A DNA stretch of 64,000 nt, taken from Pimelobacter simplex. Lineage in GTDB: Bacteria > Actinomycetota > Actinomycetes > Propionibacteriales > Nocardioidaceae. Both the position numbers and the translations under genes were made by a program. Below the pieces are notes generated by a model. That model was not told the origin of the DNA, searched no databases, and saw only the letters and a program-made list of their open reading frames with translations. The stretch lies in the NCBI RefSeq assembly GCF_024662235.1, contig NZ_CP096276.1, forward strand, positions 3,472,001-3,536,000. The letters are read 5' to 3'. Positions within the stretch are counted from its first letter, which is position 1. Every line of letters starts with the position of its first letter. Shown piece after piece: positions 15,513-23,530 of this stretch.

Positions 15513-15995
15513 GTGACACAGCTGCGCGATCCTGCCCACCGGGTCAGCCCCCGAGCCCGCGTGATGTGGCACGTCGAGAGCGCGATCGGCGCCGTCGTGG
15601 TCGCGGCCGGCCTGGGTGTCGGCGCCTACTTCGCGCTGCCGGACGGGCTGCGCTGGTGGGCGACCGGGCTCGCGGTCGTCGGGTGCGCGGCGGTGGCGGT
15701 CGTCGTCCCGCAGTGGCGCTACCGGGTGCACCGCTGGGAGGTCTCCGCGACGGCCGTCTACACCCAGCGCGGGTGGTGGGCGCGCGAGCGCCGGATCGCC
15801 CCGATGTCGCGGGTGCAGACCGTCGACTTCGCACAGGGGCCGCTGGCCCGGCTCTTCGGGCTGGCCTCGGTCACCGTCACGACCGCCTCGGCGGCCGGTC
15901 CGCTCCAGATCGAGGGGCTCGAGCGGGACGTCGCGCTCGCGCTCGCCGACGAGCTGACCCACCAGGCCCACCTCGTCGCGGGCGACGCCACGTGA
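15513..15995 (+). CDS. bPH2 (DUF304/YdbS-type) membrane protein
   Basis: The 160-residue protein has two transmembrane helices (about residues 22-65) followed by a bacterial PH-like domain with the family pattern YRVHRWEVSATAVYTQRGWW, RIAPMSRVQTVDFAQGPLAR and LGLASVTVTTAS-type strands. Members usually occur as YdbS/YdbT pairs in the membrane; their biochemical role is not established. The GTG start was set by the TAGGCT hexamer and the position of the first helix. The stop overlaps the next gene start as GTGA (15992-15995). Confidence 0.8.
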   Translation: MTQLRDPAHRVSPRARVMWHVESAIGAVVVAAGLGVGAYFALPDGLRWWATGLAVVGCAAVAVVVPQWRYRVHRWEVSATAVYTQRGWWARERRIAPMSRVQTVDFAQGPLARLFGLASVTVTTASAAGPLQIEGLERDVALALADELTHQAHLVAGDAT

Positions 15996-17503
15996 GCGTC
16001 GTCCCGCCTCCGCCGCCGCCTCCGGCCCTGGAGCCGGACTGGCAGCGCCTGGACCCCCGGATGCTCCTGGTCCACCCGATCAAGGAGGTCGGGAAGTTCT
16101 TCCCGGTCCTGATCGGCCTGGTCGTCGCCGGTGGCGCGTCCGGCTTCGGTCCGTGGGCACTGCTCGGCGTCGGCGTGCCGGTGGCGCTCGGTGTCGTGCG
16201 CTACCTGACCACCACCTACCGGATCACCGAGCGCCGCGTCGAGCTGCGCCGCGGGCTGCTCCAGCGCCACACCCTGACGACGCCGGTCGACCGGGTCCGC
16301 GCGGTCGACCTCAGCGCCTCGCCCATCCACCGGGTGCTCGGCCTGGCCACCGTCGTGATCGGCACCGGCAGCGCCGCCACCGGGTCCGACGAGCAGCTCG
16401 AGCTCGACGCACTGCCCCGCGAGGAGGCCGCCCGGCTGCGCTCGGCGCTGCTCCACGCGCGGCCGGCGGCGCCGGGCACCGACGCCTCGGCGTACGGCGG
16501 CGCCGGGGCCGGGCCCGGCGTGGTCGACGAGGAGCAGGTCGTCGCCCGGTTCTCGCCCCGCTGGCTCTGGTACGCCCCGTTCAGCGGCGCCGTCCTGGTC
16601 GCCTTCGGTGCCCTCGCCGGGGTCACCTTCCAGATCGCCGAGAACGTCCACATCCGGATCTCCGAGGCCGACCTCGCCGGGATCGGCACGACCTTCGTGC
16701 TCACCGTCGTCGGCGGCGTCCTGGTCGTCGCGGTGCTGCTCGTGGTGGGCGGCTACCTCGTCGTCAACGGCGGCTTCGTGCTCGCGCGCTACCGCAGCGC
16801 CTGGCACGTGCGCCGCGGCCTGCTCACCCACCGCGAGACCACCATCGACATGGCCCGGCTGGCGGGCGTCTCGCTCGCCGAGCCCGCCCTGCTCCGGCTC
16901 GCGCACGGACGCCGGGTCAACGCGATCGTCACCGGCCTCAGCGGCGAGGGCCAGTCGAGCTCGTCGATGCTGCTGCCGCCCGCCCCCGCCGCCACCGGGT
17001 ACGACGTCGCGTCGGCCGTGCTGGGCACCCCGGAGCCGGTGACCGCTCCCCTGCGTCCTCACGGCCGCTCCGCGACCACCCGCCGGTTCAGCCGCGCGCT
17101 GCTCGGCTCGCTGCCGTTCGTCGCGCTCGTCGTGGCCGGGGTGGTCGCCGGCGGCCCGCTCCCGCTCCTCGCGCTGGCCGTCGTCCCCGTCGCGCTCGCG
17201 CTGGCCCTGGCCGTCGACCGGGTCCGCACGCTCGGCCACGGCTTCCTGGCCGGTCACGTCGTGATGCGCTCGGGCTCGGTGCTGCGCACCCGGGACGCGC
17301 TGGCCGCCGACCACGTCATCGGCTGGAACCTGCGCGCGACCTGGTTCCAGCGCCGCGCCGGCCTGGTCTCGCTCGCCGCGACGACGGCCGGCGGCCGGGG
17401 CCGGGTGCACGTGCCCGACGTCGGCGCGGACGACGCGATCGCGCTCGCCGAGGCGGCGACGCCCGGCCTGCTCGGGCAGTTCCTGGTCGAGGGCGCGGTC
17501 TAG
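15992..17503 (+). CDS. bPH2 (DUF304/YdbT-type) membrane protein
   Basis: The 503-residue partner of the preceding gene has a proline-rich N-terminus (VVPPPPPPP), then repeated units of two transmembrane helices plus a PH-like domain. The first domain shows YRITERRVELRRGLLQRHTL and DRVRAVDLSASPIHRVLGLA; a second shows RYRSAWHVRRGLLTHRETT and DMARLAGVSLAEPALLRL; a third lies near the C-terminus (VMRSGSVLRTRDALAADHVI). This matches the multi-domain YdbT architecture. Translation is probably coupled by the GTGA overlap. The function is unknown; a link to envelope stress or secretion is only suggested for relatives. Confidence 0.85.
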   Translation: MSVVPPPPPPPALEPDWQRLDPRMLLVHPIKEVGKFFPVLIGLVVAGGASGFGPWALLGVGVPVALGVVRYLTTTYRITERRVELRRGLLQRHTLTTPVDRVRAVDLSASPIHRVLGLATVVIGTGSAATGSDEQLELDALPREEAARLRSALLHARPAAPGTDASAYGGAGAGPGVVDEEQVVARFSPRWLWYAPFSGAVLVAFGALAGVTFQIAENVHIRISEADLAGIGTTFVLTVVGGVLVVAVLLVVGGYLVVNGGFVLARYRSAWHVRRGLLTHRETTIDMARLAGVSLAEPALLRLAHGRRVNAIVTGLSGEGQSSSSMLLPPAPAATGYDVASAVLGTPEPVTAPLRPHGRSATTRRFSRALLGSLPFVALVVAGVVAGGPLPLLALAVVPVALALALAVDRVRTLGHGFLAGHVVMRSGSVLRTRDALAADHVIGWNLRATWFQRRAGLVSLAATTAGGRGRVHVPDVGADDAIALAEAATPGLLGQFLVEGAV

Positions 17504-18027
17504 GGCGCAGCCGCGACGCTCAGCGGCGTGAGCAGCCGGTGCGGCTGCTCCAGCGCCCGGGCGACCCGGTCCTCGCGGCGCAGCGGGTTCACGCCCGGCC
17601 CCGGGCGGACGACGAGGTCCTCGGGCCCCGGCACCGTGCCGCACGCCGGGCACCGGCCGAGCGCGTCGACGTCGGTACCGCAGTCGGCGTGGCTGAACAC
17701 CCGCGCGGGGTGACCTCCGGCGACGTGCTGCTCCCCCCACTTCGAGAGCGAGAAGACGACCGGCCACAGCGCCCGTCCGGCCTCGGTGAGCACGTACTCC
17801 GGATGCCCGTCGACGCTCTCCCGGGTCAGCACACCGTCGCCGACCAGCCCGTCGAGGCGGGCGGTGAGCACCGCGCGCGAGATGTCGAGGTGGTCGCGCA
17901 GGTCGGTGAAGCGGCGTACGCCGTAGAAGCAGTCGCGCAGGATGAGCAGCGTCCAGCGCTCCCCCACCACCTCGAGCGCACGCGCGAGGTAGCACCCCTG
18001 CTGGTCGTATCCGGTGCCGAGCGCCAC
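17500..18027 (-). CDS. HxlR-family transcriptional regulator
   Basis: The 175-residue protein has the HxlR winged helix in residues 8-105: GCYLARALEVVGERWTLLIL, GVRRFTDLRDHLDISRAVLT and LTEAGRALWPVV. The conserved N-terminal cysteine (Cys12) could be redox sensitive. A C-terminal extension has HADCG and CPACG, a likely zinc-binding pair. The GTG start follows a TAGGCT hexamer by 6 bases. It diverges from an MFS efflux gene, and an inverted repeat spans their shared region, so it probably represses that pump and itself. Confidence 0.9.
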   Translation of the reverse strand: MALGTGYDQQGCYLARALEVVGERWTLLILRDCFYGVRRFTDLRDHLDISRAVLTARLDGLVGDGVLTRESVDGHPEYVLTEAGRALWPVVFSLSKWGEQHVAGGHPARVFSHADCGTDVDALGRCPACGTVPGPEDLVVRPGPGVNPLRREDRVARALEQPHRLLTPLSVAAAP

Positions 18028-18033
18028 ACCGCC

Positions 18034-18093
18034 AGCCTAGCGCAGAGTCTGTTCACCAGACCGGCGATCTGCCAAGATGGTCCGGTGAACAGA
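18034..18093. promoter_or_regulatory. Divergent HxlR/MFS control region with inverted repeat
   Basis: TCTGTTCACC (18048-18057) and GGTGAACAGA (18084-18093) form a perfect 10-bp inverted repeat with a 26-base spacer; the right arm covers the MFS start codon. The leftward -10 TAGGCT (18034-18039) lies 6 bases from the HxlR start. The two arms may be separate binding sites of one dimeric regulator. Confidence 0.6.
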
Positions 18094-19452
18094 CCAGCCG
18101 TCGCGGCGCTGTCCCTGACCTCGTTCAGCACGTTCGTCGCGATGGTCGCCTACGCCGGCCCGCTCGGGAACGCCACGACGCTCAGCGCGGCGTTCGACGC
18201 CTCCCCCACGGCGACGACCTGGCTGCTGAGCTCGATGAGCGTGGGCCTCGCGGTCGGCCTCCTGCCGGCCGGGGCGCTCGCCGACCTGACCGGGCGCCGG
18301 CGGGTGTTCCTGGGCGGCGCACTGGTGCTTGCCGCGGGCTCGGTGCTGTGCGCCCTCGCGGACGACGCCTGGACCTTCGTCGCCGGCCGGGTCGTCGAGG
18401 GCCTCGGCGCGGCCGGCGTCATCGCCACCGGCCTCGGCCTGGTCGCCGCCGTCGCGTCCGACGGCGCCCACCGCGCCCGCGCGGCCGCCTGGTGGGGCGG
18501 CAGCATGGGCCTCGGGATCGCGGGCGGGCCCCTGCTGACCGGGCTCTTCGACCTGGGCGACCTGTGGCCCGCGACCTACTGGCTGCTCGCCGCGACCGGC
18601 GTCGTCATCGCCGTGCTGGCGCCGCGCTGCTTCACCGAGTCCGAGGTCGATCCCGAGCGCCGGATGGACCTCGTCGGCGCCACCCTCATGGCCGCCGGCC
18701 TGACCGCGCTCCTCGTCACCCTCGTCGAGGCACGCCGCGGCGACACCGGCATCGCGCTGGCGGGAGCCGCGGTGAGCGTCGTGGCGCTCGGCGGGTTCGC
18801 CGTCGTCCAGACCCGGCGCCGGCACCCGATGCTCGAACCGGCCCTGCTGCGCCACCGCGGGTTCACGGCCGCCGTCCTCGCGGCGGTCGGCACCGGCGCG
18901 GGCGTGATCGCGCTGATGTCGTTCTCGGGCACGTTCGCGACCGGAGCGATGGGGCTGAGCAGCCTCCAGGCCGGCGCGCTGCTCGCGCTGTGGTCGGCGA
19001 CCAGTGCGGTGGCCGCCCTCGCGCTGCGCCCGCTGGCCCTGCGCCTGACCGGCACCACCCAGCTCGCCGCGGGACTGATCGGCGCCGGGGTCGGCCTGCT
19101 CATGCTGTCCGGGCTCGGCGGCCCGCCGTCCGCCTGGCGCCTGGCGCCGGGGCTGATCGTGGCGGGCATCGCGAGCGGACTCCTCAACGGCGGCCTGGGC
19201 CGGCAGGCGATCGCGACCGTGCCCCCCGAGCGCTCGGCGGTCGGGACCGGCGTCAACAACACCGCCCGGTACGTCGGCGCGGCCGTCGGCACCACGCTCG
19301 TCAGCGTCCTCGCCGCCACACCACACGCCTCGGCCGCCGCCCAGGTGGCAGGCTGGAACCACGTCACCCTGCTCGCCGGCGCGATCTCGCTCGTGACCGC
19401 CGTCGCGATCGTCGCGATCGACAGGGGACGCCATGCCGAGGAGGCCCGATGA
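18085..19452 (+). CDS. MFS drug-efflux type transporter
   Basis: The 455-residue protein has about 12-14 hydrophobic helices. The loop motif GALADLTGRRRVFLGG (MFS motif A) is near residue 60, and GRVVEGLGAAGVIATGLGLV in helix 4 resembles the drug:H+ antiporter signature. NNTARYVGAAVGTTLV near the C-terminus is typical of the EmrB/QacA group. It probably exports a toxic small molecule in exchange for protons. The GTG start lies in the right arm of the shared inverted repeat. It overlaps the PemK-like gene by 4 bases (ATGA). Confidence 0.85.
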   Translation: MNRPAVAALSLTSFSTFVAMVAYAGPLGNATTLSAAFDASPTATTWLLSSMSVGLAVGLLPAGALADLTGRRRVFLGGALVLAAGSVLCALADDAWTFVAGRVVEGLGAAGVIATGLGLVAAVASDGAHRARAAAWWGGSMGLGIAGGPLLTGLFDLGDLWPATYWLLAATGVVIAVLAPRCFTESEVDPERRMDLVGATLMAAGLTALLVTLVEARRGDTGIALAGAAVSVVALGGFAVVQTRRRHPMLEPALLRHRGFTAAVLAAVGTGAGVIALMSFSGTFATGAMGLSSLQAGALLALWSATSAVAALALRPLALRLTGTTQLAAGLIGAGVGLLMLSGLGGPPSAWRLAPGLIVAGIASGLLNGGLGRQAIATVPPERSAVGTGVNNTARYVGAAVGTTLVSVLAATPHASAAAQVAGWNHVTLLAGAISLVTAVAIVAIDRGRHAEEAR

Positions 19453-19862
19453 CCGCCGTACCCGACCAGCCCGACGGCACCTACGCCCCCGTCCCCGACG
19501 GGCGTCCCGACCCGGGCGAGGTCGTGTGGGCCTGGGTCCCCTACGAGGACGACCCGAACCAGGGCAAGGACCGCCCGGTCCTGGTGATCGGCGCGAGCAC
19601 CGACGACCAGGGGCGCCACCAGGTGCACTGCCTGGTGATGACGAGCAAGGACCACGACCGCGACGCCGCCCAGGAGGCCGCCGCCGGCCGGCGCTGGATG
19701 GACGTCGGCAGCGGCGCCTGGGACCCGCGCGGCCGGCCGAGCGAGGTCCGGCTCAACCGGCTGCTCGTCCTCGACGCCGCCGAGGTACGCCGCGAGGGCG
19801 CGGCGCTCGACCGGGACACCTACGCCGCGGTGGTCGCCGCCCGCGCGGCACTCACCGGCTGA
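19449..19862 (+). CDS. PemK/MazF-like protein
   Basis: The 137-residue protein carries the PemK/MazF-like opening GEVVWAWVPYEDDPNQGK followed by DRPVLVIG and VHCLVMTSKDHD. PemK/MazF toxins are sequence-specific endoribonucleases, but distant single-gene members of this fold are common in actinobacteria and may not be toxins. The start overlaps the MFS stop (ATGA), and no small antitoxin gene lies next to it. I treat toxin function as unproven. The 3' end overlaps the convergent TetR gene by 11 bases. Confidence 0.7.
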   Translation: MTAVPDQPDGTYAPVPDGRPDPGEVVWAWVPYEDDPNQGKDRPVLVIGASTDDQGRHQVHCLVMTSKDHDRDAAQEAAAGRRWMDVGSGAWDPRGRPSEVRLNRLLVLDAAEVRREGAALDRDTYAAVVAARAALTG

Positions 19863-20562
19863 CGCCGATCCCGAGGGAGTCGGCCAGCAGCGCCAGGTGG
19901 CGCGCGAAGAGGTCCTCCGCGTCGCCACCGAACCCCTCGGGTCCGTACTGACCGAACACCTCGAAGCTCACGCAGCCGAACAGCCCCGCCCAGACCAGCA
20001 CGCCCGCGACGAGAGCGTCGTCGGGCAGGTCGATCCCGAACTGCTCGCGCACGCCCTCGAAGGCGGCGGCGAGCCCCGGCGGCACCGCGCCCGGCTGGGC
20101 CGGCACGTCGAGCGCACCGTCGGCGAGCGCCGCGGCGGCGAGCTCGAGCAGCATCCGGACCACCCGCGTGCCCGGACCGGTCGTCTGCTCGGCGGGCGCG
20201 TGGTAGCCGGGCACCGGCGCGCCGTAGAGCAGCGCATAGGTGGCCGGCTCGGCGCGCGCCCAGGTCCGGATCGCGTGGCCGAAGGCGACGAAGCGCTCGC
20301 GGTGGGACGCCTCGGGCACGGCGGCGAGTGCCCGGGCCACGGTGTCGCCCAGGTCGTCGTACCCGTCGACGAGGAGGAGGGTGAGCAGCTCGTCGCGGCT
20401 CTTGACGTAGCGGTAGACCGCCGACGAGACCACGCCGAGGTCGCGGGCGACGGCGCGCAGCGAGAGCGCCGCGGCGCCGTACTCGGCCAGGTGGGCGCGG
20501 CCGATCCGGGTGATGTCGGCCATCGTCTGCGCCCGGGCGCGCTCGCGGGGGGTGGTCGCCAT
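19852..20562 (-). CDS. TetR-family regulator with WHG-type C-terminal domain
   Basis: The 236-residue protein has a TetR helix-turn-helix (ALSLRAVARDLGVVSSAVYR, then YVKSRDELLTLLL) in residues 15-65 and a ligand domain with the WHG-like run GVLVWAGLFGCVSFEVFGQY. The ATG at 20562 follows a CAGGAT hexamer by 6 bases on the minus strand. It diverges from an epimerase-like gene, and the intervening DNA carries three related GAGCA-type sites, its probable operators. Likely role: repressor of the epimerase and small membrane protein genes. Confidence 0.88.
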   Translation of the reverse strand: MATTPRERARAQTMADITRIGRAHLAEYGAAALSLRAVARDLGVVSSAVYRYVKSRDELLTLLLVDGYDDLGDTVARALAAVPEASHRERFVAFGHAIRTWARAEPATYALLYGAPVPGYHAPAEQTTGPGTRVVRMLLELAAAALADGALDVPAQPGAVPPGLAAAFEGVREQFGIDLPDDALVAGVLVWAGLFGCVSFEVFGQYGPEGFGGDAEDLFARHLALLADSLGIGVSR

Positions 20563-20580
20563 GGCCCCATCCTGCCGATC

Positions 20581-20668
20581 GTGAGCAGTTGACGCAAACG
20601 TGAGCAGTGCTCTTGCTTTTCCGTCGGTCGAGGTGCATGCTCGACCACGAACCGAGAGCACTGCTCTC
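20581..20668. promoter_or_regulatory. Three TetR-type operator sites
   Basis: A half site GTGAGCA (20581-20587), a short palindrome GAGCAGTGCTC (20602-20612) and a longer one, GAGAGCACTGCTCTC (20654-20668), share the core GAGCA-N-TGCTC. They lie between the TetR gene and the epimerase gene, the last one 32 bases before the epimerase ATG. Confidence 0.7.
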
Positions 20669-20700
20669 ACTTTCGTGAAATCACCCGGGAGGAACCCGTC

Positions 20701-21624
20701 ATGTCCCACCACGTCGTCACCGGAGCCGGCCCCGTCGGCGCCACCGTCGCCCTCCAGCTCGCCGACGCCGGCGAGCGCGTCACCCTGGTCACCCGCTCCG
20801 GCAGCGGCCCCGAGCACCCGCTGATCGAGCGCCGCCAGGTCGACGTCGCCCGGCCCGGCGCGCTCGCCGCCGTCCTCGACGGCGCGGTCGCCGTGCACCA
20901 CTGCATCCACGCCTCCCGGTACGACGCCGCGACCTGGCGCGCCGAGCTGGTCCCGGCCGAGCAGGCCCTCCTCGCCGCCGCGGGCGCGGCCGGCGCGGTC
21001 GTCGTCTTCCCCGAGAGCCTCTACGCCTACGGCCGGGTCACCGGCCCGATCACCGAGGACACGCCCCGCACCGCGACCGCCGGCAAGCCCGGCGTCCGGA
21101 CCGCGCTGCTCCGCGCCCGGGCCGCGTCGGCGACCCCGACCGTCAGCGTCGCGGCCTCCGACTTCCTCGGCCCGCGGGTGCTCACCTCCCACGCCGGCGA
21201 GCGGATGGCCGCGGCCGTCCTCGGCGGGCGCACGCTGCGCGTGGTGGGCAGCCTGGACCAGCCGCACTCGTGGACCTACGTGCCCGACCTGGCGGCGGCG
21301 ATGATCCGTGCGGCCGCCGACGAGTCGCTGTGGAACTCCGTGCTGCACGCCCCGACCGGGCCGGCGCTGACCCAGCGCGAGCTGGCCACGGCGTTCGCCG
21401 GGGCGGCCGGCGTACCGGTGCCGCGGCTGGGCACGATCCCGGCCGGGATGCTCCGTGCGATCGGGCTCGTGCACCGCGACACCCGCGAGCTGGCCGAGAT
21501 GAGCTTCCAGTTCACCGCGCCGTTCGTGCTCGACTCGACCGCGAGCGAGGAGCGGCTCGGCCTCGAGCCGACGCCCCTCGACGACGCGATCCGGGCCACC
21601 GCGGACTGGTGGCGCGCGCGATGA
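20701..21624 (+). CDS. NAD(P)-binding sugar-epimerase-like protein
   Basis: The 307-residue protein opens with the extended-SDR nucleotide motif VTGAGPVGATVALQLA. The catalytic region has VFPESLYAYGRV, where Tyr would be the SDR tyrosine but the usual YxxxK lysine is not evident (YAYGR). It contains ASDFLGPRV and HSWTYVPDLA, typical of NAD-dependent epimerase/dehydratase relatives. The loss of the lysine suggests altered chemistry or only a binding role. GGGAGGAA precedes the ATG at good distance. It is regulated in all likelihood by the divergent TetR protein. Confidence 0.8.
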   Translation: MSHHVVTGAGPVGATVALQLADAGERVTLVTRSGSGPEHPLIERRQVDVARPGALAAVLDGAVAVHHCIHASRYDAATWRAELVPAEQALLAAAGAAGAVVVFPESLYAYGRVTGPITEDTPRTATAGKPGVRTALLRARAASATPTVSVAASDFLGPRVLTSHAGERMAAAVLGGRTLRVVGSLDQPHSWTYVPDLAAAMIRAAADESLWNSVLHAPTGPALTQRELATAFAGAAGVPVPRLGTIPAGMLRAIGLVHRDTRELAEMSFQFTAPFVLDSTASEERLGLEPTPLDDAIRATADWWRAR

Positions 21625-21893
21625 CCCTGGCCTACGTGTGGTCGGTCAGCCTGCTGGTGTTCCTCAGCGAGATCCTGATGCTGGTCGTGCTGGGCCGGGC
21701 AGGGTGGCGGCTGGCCGGGCCGGGAGCGCTCGGCTGGCTGGCCGCGACCGCGCTCGTCGTCGGCGCCTGCGTGCTCTGGGGACTCCTCGCGGTGACCTCG
21801 ACCAGCCCCCGGGTCGTGGTCGGCTTCGCGGCCTTCGTGCTGGTGGTCAACGTCCTGGCCCTGCTGCCGCCGGTCGCCGACGCCGTGCTGTGA
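21621..21893 (+). CDS. Small membrane protein (DUF2568/YrdB-like)
   Basis: The 90-residue protein has three to four closely spaced hydrophobic helices (SLLVFLSEILMLVVLG, LGWLAATALVVGACVLWGLL, VVVGFAAFVLVVNVLALL) and almost no soluble part. The helix with CVLWGLLAVTSTSPR resembles the DUF2568 family of unknown function. It overlaps the epimerase stop as ATGA and is the last gene of that small operon. It faces the AurF-type oxygenase gene tail to tail with a 9-base gap. Confidence 0.7.
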   Translation: MTLAYVWSVSLLVFLSEILMLVVLGRAGWRLAGPGALGWLAATALVVGACVLWGLLAVTSTSPRVVVGFAAFVLVVNVLALLPPVADAVL

Positions 21894-21902
21894 ACCCCCG
21901 GC

Positions 21903-22772
21903 TCAGCGCATGAGGAACGAGGCGCGCCAGGTCTTGCGCTGCGCGGCGCCGACCATGCCGGCCTCCTCGAGCACCGGCATGACCTTCTCGCCCATCCACG
22001 CGATCGTCTCGCGGTAGTGCTCGTTGCCGAGAGCCTGGCGGCGAGCCTCGGCGGGGTCGAGCCCGACCGAGGCGTAGACCTCGGGGTGGACCAGCGAGCG
22101 CATCGTCACGTAGCCGACCTGCGCGGTGAGCGCCTGGTGCCACGCGCGCTGGGCACGGCTCAGGCCGCGCACCGCCTTGGTCAGCTCGTCGCGGGCGAAG
22201 GTGACGTGCCGGGCCTCCTCGACGACGTGGATCCGGGCGACCATGCGGGTCAGCGGCTGGACCCGCTCGTCGCGCATCAGCTCGCGCTGCCAGCGGTCGA
22301 CCGGCTCCTCGCCGATGAGGATCGAGGCGTAGGCGCTCGGGCCGTGCAGGGCGAGCTGCCCGACCCGGCCGATCCGCTTGATCCGCGGGCGCGGCCCGTA
22401 CGCCGGGACGCCCATCGCCGCGATCGCGCGACCGAACATCACCGTGTGCCGGGTCTCGTCGCCGACCTCGGTGAGCGCGAACTGGGTCCGCGGGTCGCGC
22501 GGGTCGGCGTCGTAGGCGTCGCGCAGCAGCAGTTGCATGAGCACGACCTCGAACCAGATGCCGACGCTGGCGATGCTCGCGATCTCGTGCGCGGACAGGG
22601 TGATCCGCTGCTCCTCGCTCAGCCGCTTCCAGAGCGGGGTGCCGTAGAGCGACATCCGCTCGGGCTGCATCCACCACAGCCCGGGGACCGGCGGCGCGGA
22701 CCAGTCGAGGTCGACCTCGGGGTCGTAGGACTGGCGCGCGGTCGAGCGGAGCAGGCGATCGGCGAGCGTCAT
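21903..22772 (-). CDS. AurF-family diiron oxygenase
   Basis: The 289-residue protein has all seven iron ligands of p-aminobenzoate N-oxygenase AurF, in matching order and spacing: Glu75, Glu106, His109 (EVGDETRH), Glu155, His182, Glu186, His189 (HVVEEARH). AurF enzymes oxidise arylamines to nitro or hydroxylamino compounds with O2; the many actinobacterial homologues outside antibiotic clusters have unknown substrates. GGAGG lies about 11 bases before the ATG. It is divergent from a TetR gene with a 17-base palindrome between them, so it is probably induced by a small molecule. Confidence 0.9.
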   Translation of the reverse strand: MTLADRLLRSTARQSYDPEVDLDWSAPPVPGLWWMQPERMSLYGTPLWKRLSEEQRITLSAHEIASIASVGIWFEVVLMQLLLRDAYDADPRDPRTQFALTEVGDETRHTVMFGRAIAAMGVPAYGPRPRIKRIGRVGQLALHGPSAYASILIGEEPVDRWQRELMRDERVQPLTRMVARIHVVEEARHVTFARDELTKAVRGLSRAQRAWHQALTAQVGYVTMRSLVHPEVYASVGLDPAEARRQALGNEHYRETIAWMGEKVMPVLEEAGMVGAAQRKTWRASFLMR

Positions 22773-22792
22773 CGGGCTGCAGCCTCCAGAGA

Positions 22793-22833
22793 GAGATAGG
22801 CGTTACCGGCGGTAACGGCTAACACTGTAGCCT
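22793..22833. promoter_or_regulatory. TetR operator CGTTACC-GGC-GGTAACG with divergent promoters
   Basis: A perfect 7-bp-arm palindrome occupies 22801-22817. To its right TAGCCT (22828-22833) ends 7 bases before the TetR ATG. To its left, on the minus strand, TATCTC (22793-22798) may serve the oxygenase. A repressor here would block both. Confidence 0.75.
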
Positions 22834-22840
22834 GGTCCCC

Positions 22841-23530
22841 ATGAGCACAGGCAAGAACGACGGACGGACCACCCGCTGGGACCAGCACCGCGTCGAGCGG
22901 CGCGCCGAGTTCGTCCAGGCCGCCGTCCGCGCGATCGACGCCCTGGGCCCCGACGCCTCCATCGCCGACATCGCCGCCGAGGCCGGGGTCAGCAAGCCGG
23001 TGCTCTACCGCTACTTCGCCGACAAGGGCGAGCTGCACGCGGCGGTCGGCTCCTGGGGCGCCGAGCTGATCCTCGAGCGCGTGGTGGTCGGCATCCTCGC
23101 GCCCGCGACGGCCCGCGAGCGGGTCACGGCCGGCGTCGCGGCGTACCTGGACACGCTGTCCGAGCACCCCCAGGCCTTCCTCCTGCTGGCCCGCCACCAC
23201 GCCGGCGGCGACGACCCGCTCGCGCACGGCAAGAACGTCATCGCCGCCCAGCTCGCCCGCCTCCTCGGCGACGCGCTGCGCCGGCTCGGCGGCGACGCCG
23301 GCGCGGCCGAGCCGTGGGCGCACGCCGTGGTCGGCCTCGGCGCCTCGGTCGGCCAGTGGTGGCTGGAGCGGCGCACCATGTCGCGCGCCGCGATCGCCGA
23401 CTACCTCGGCGACTTCATCTGGCACGCCCTGTCCGGCACCGCCGCCGAGCAGGGCATCGACCTGTCCTCGCTCGACCTGCCCGGCGACGTCACACCGATC
23501 CGCTCGGGTCGCTCGGGGCGCCCGGCATGA
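22841..23530 (+). CDS. TetR-family transcriptional regulator
   Basis: The 229-residue protein has a TetR DNA-binding domain (DASIADIAAEAGVSKPVLYR, then YFADKGELHAAV) in residues 20-70 and a helical ligand domain containing FLLLARHHAGG and GASVGQWWLERRTMSRAAI. It begins leaderless, with TAGCCT 7 bases before ATG. It probably represses itself and the divergent AurF-type gene through the palindrome 22801-22817. Its stop overlaps the start of a DUF4873 gene, so regulator and DUF4873 protein are made together. Confidence 0.9.
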   Translation: MSTGKNDGRTTRWDQHRVERRAEFVQAAVRAIDALGPDASIADIAAEAGVSKPVLYRYFADKGELHAAVGSWGAELILERVVVGILAPATARERVTAGVAAYLDTLSEHPQAFLLLARHHAGGDDPLAHGKNVIAAQLARLLGDALRRLGGDAGAAEPWAHAVVGLGASVGQWWLERRTMSRAAIADYLGDFIWHALSGTAAEQGIDLSSLDLPGDVTPIRSGRSGRPA

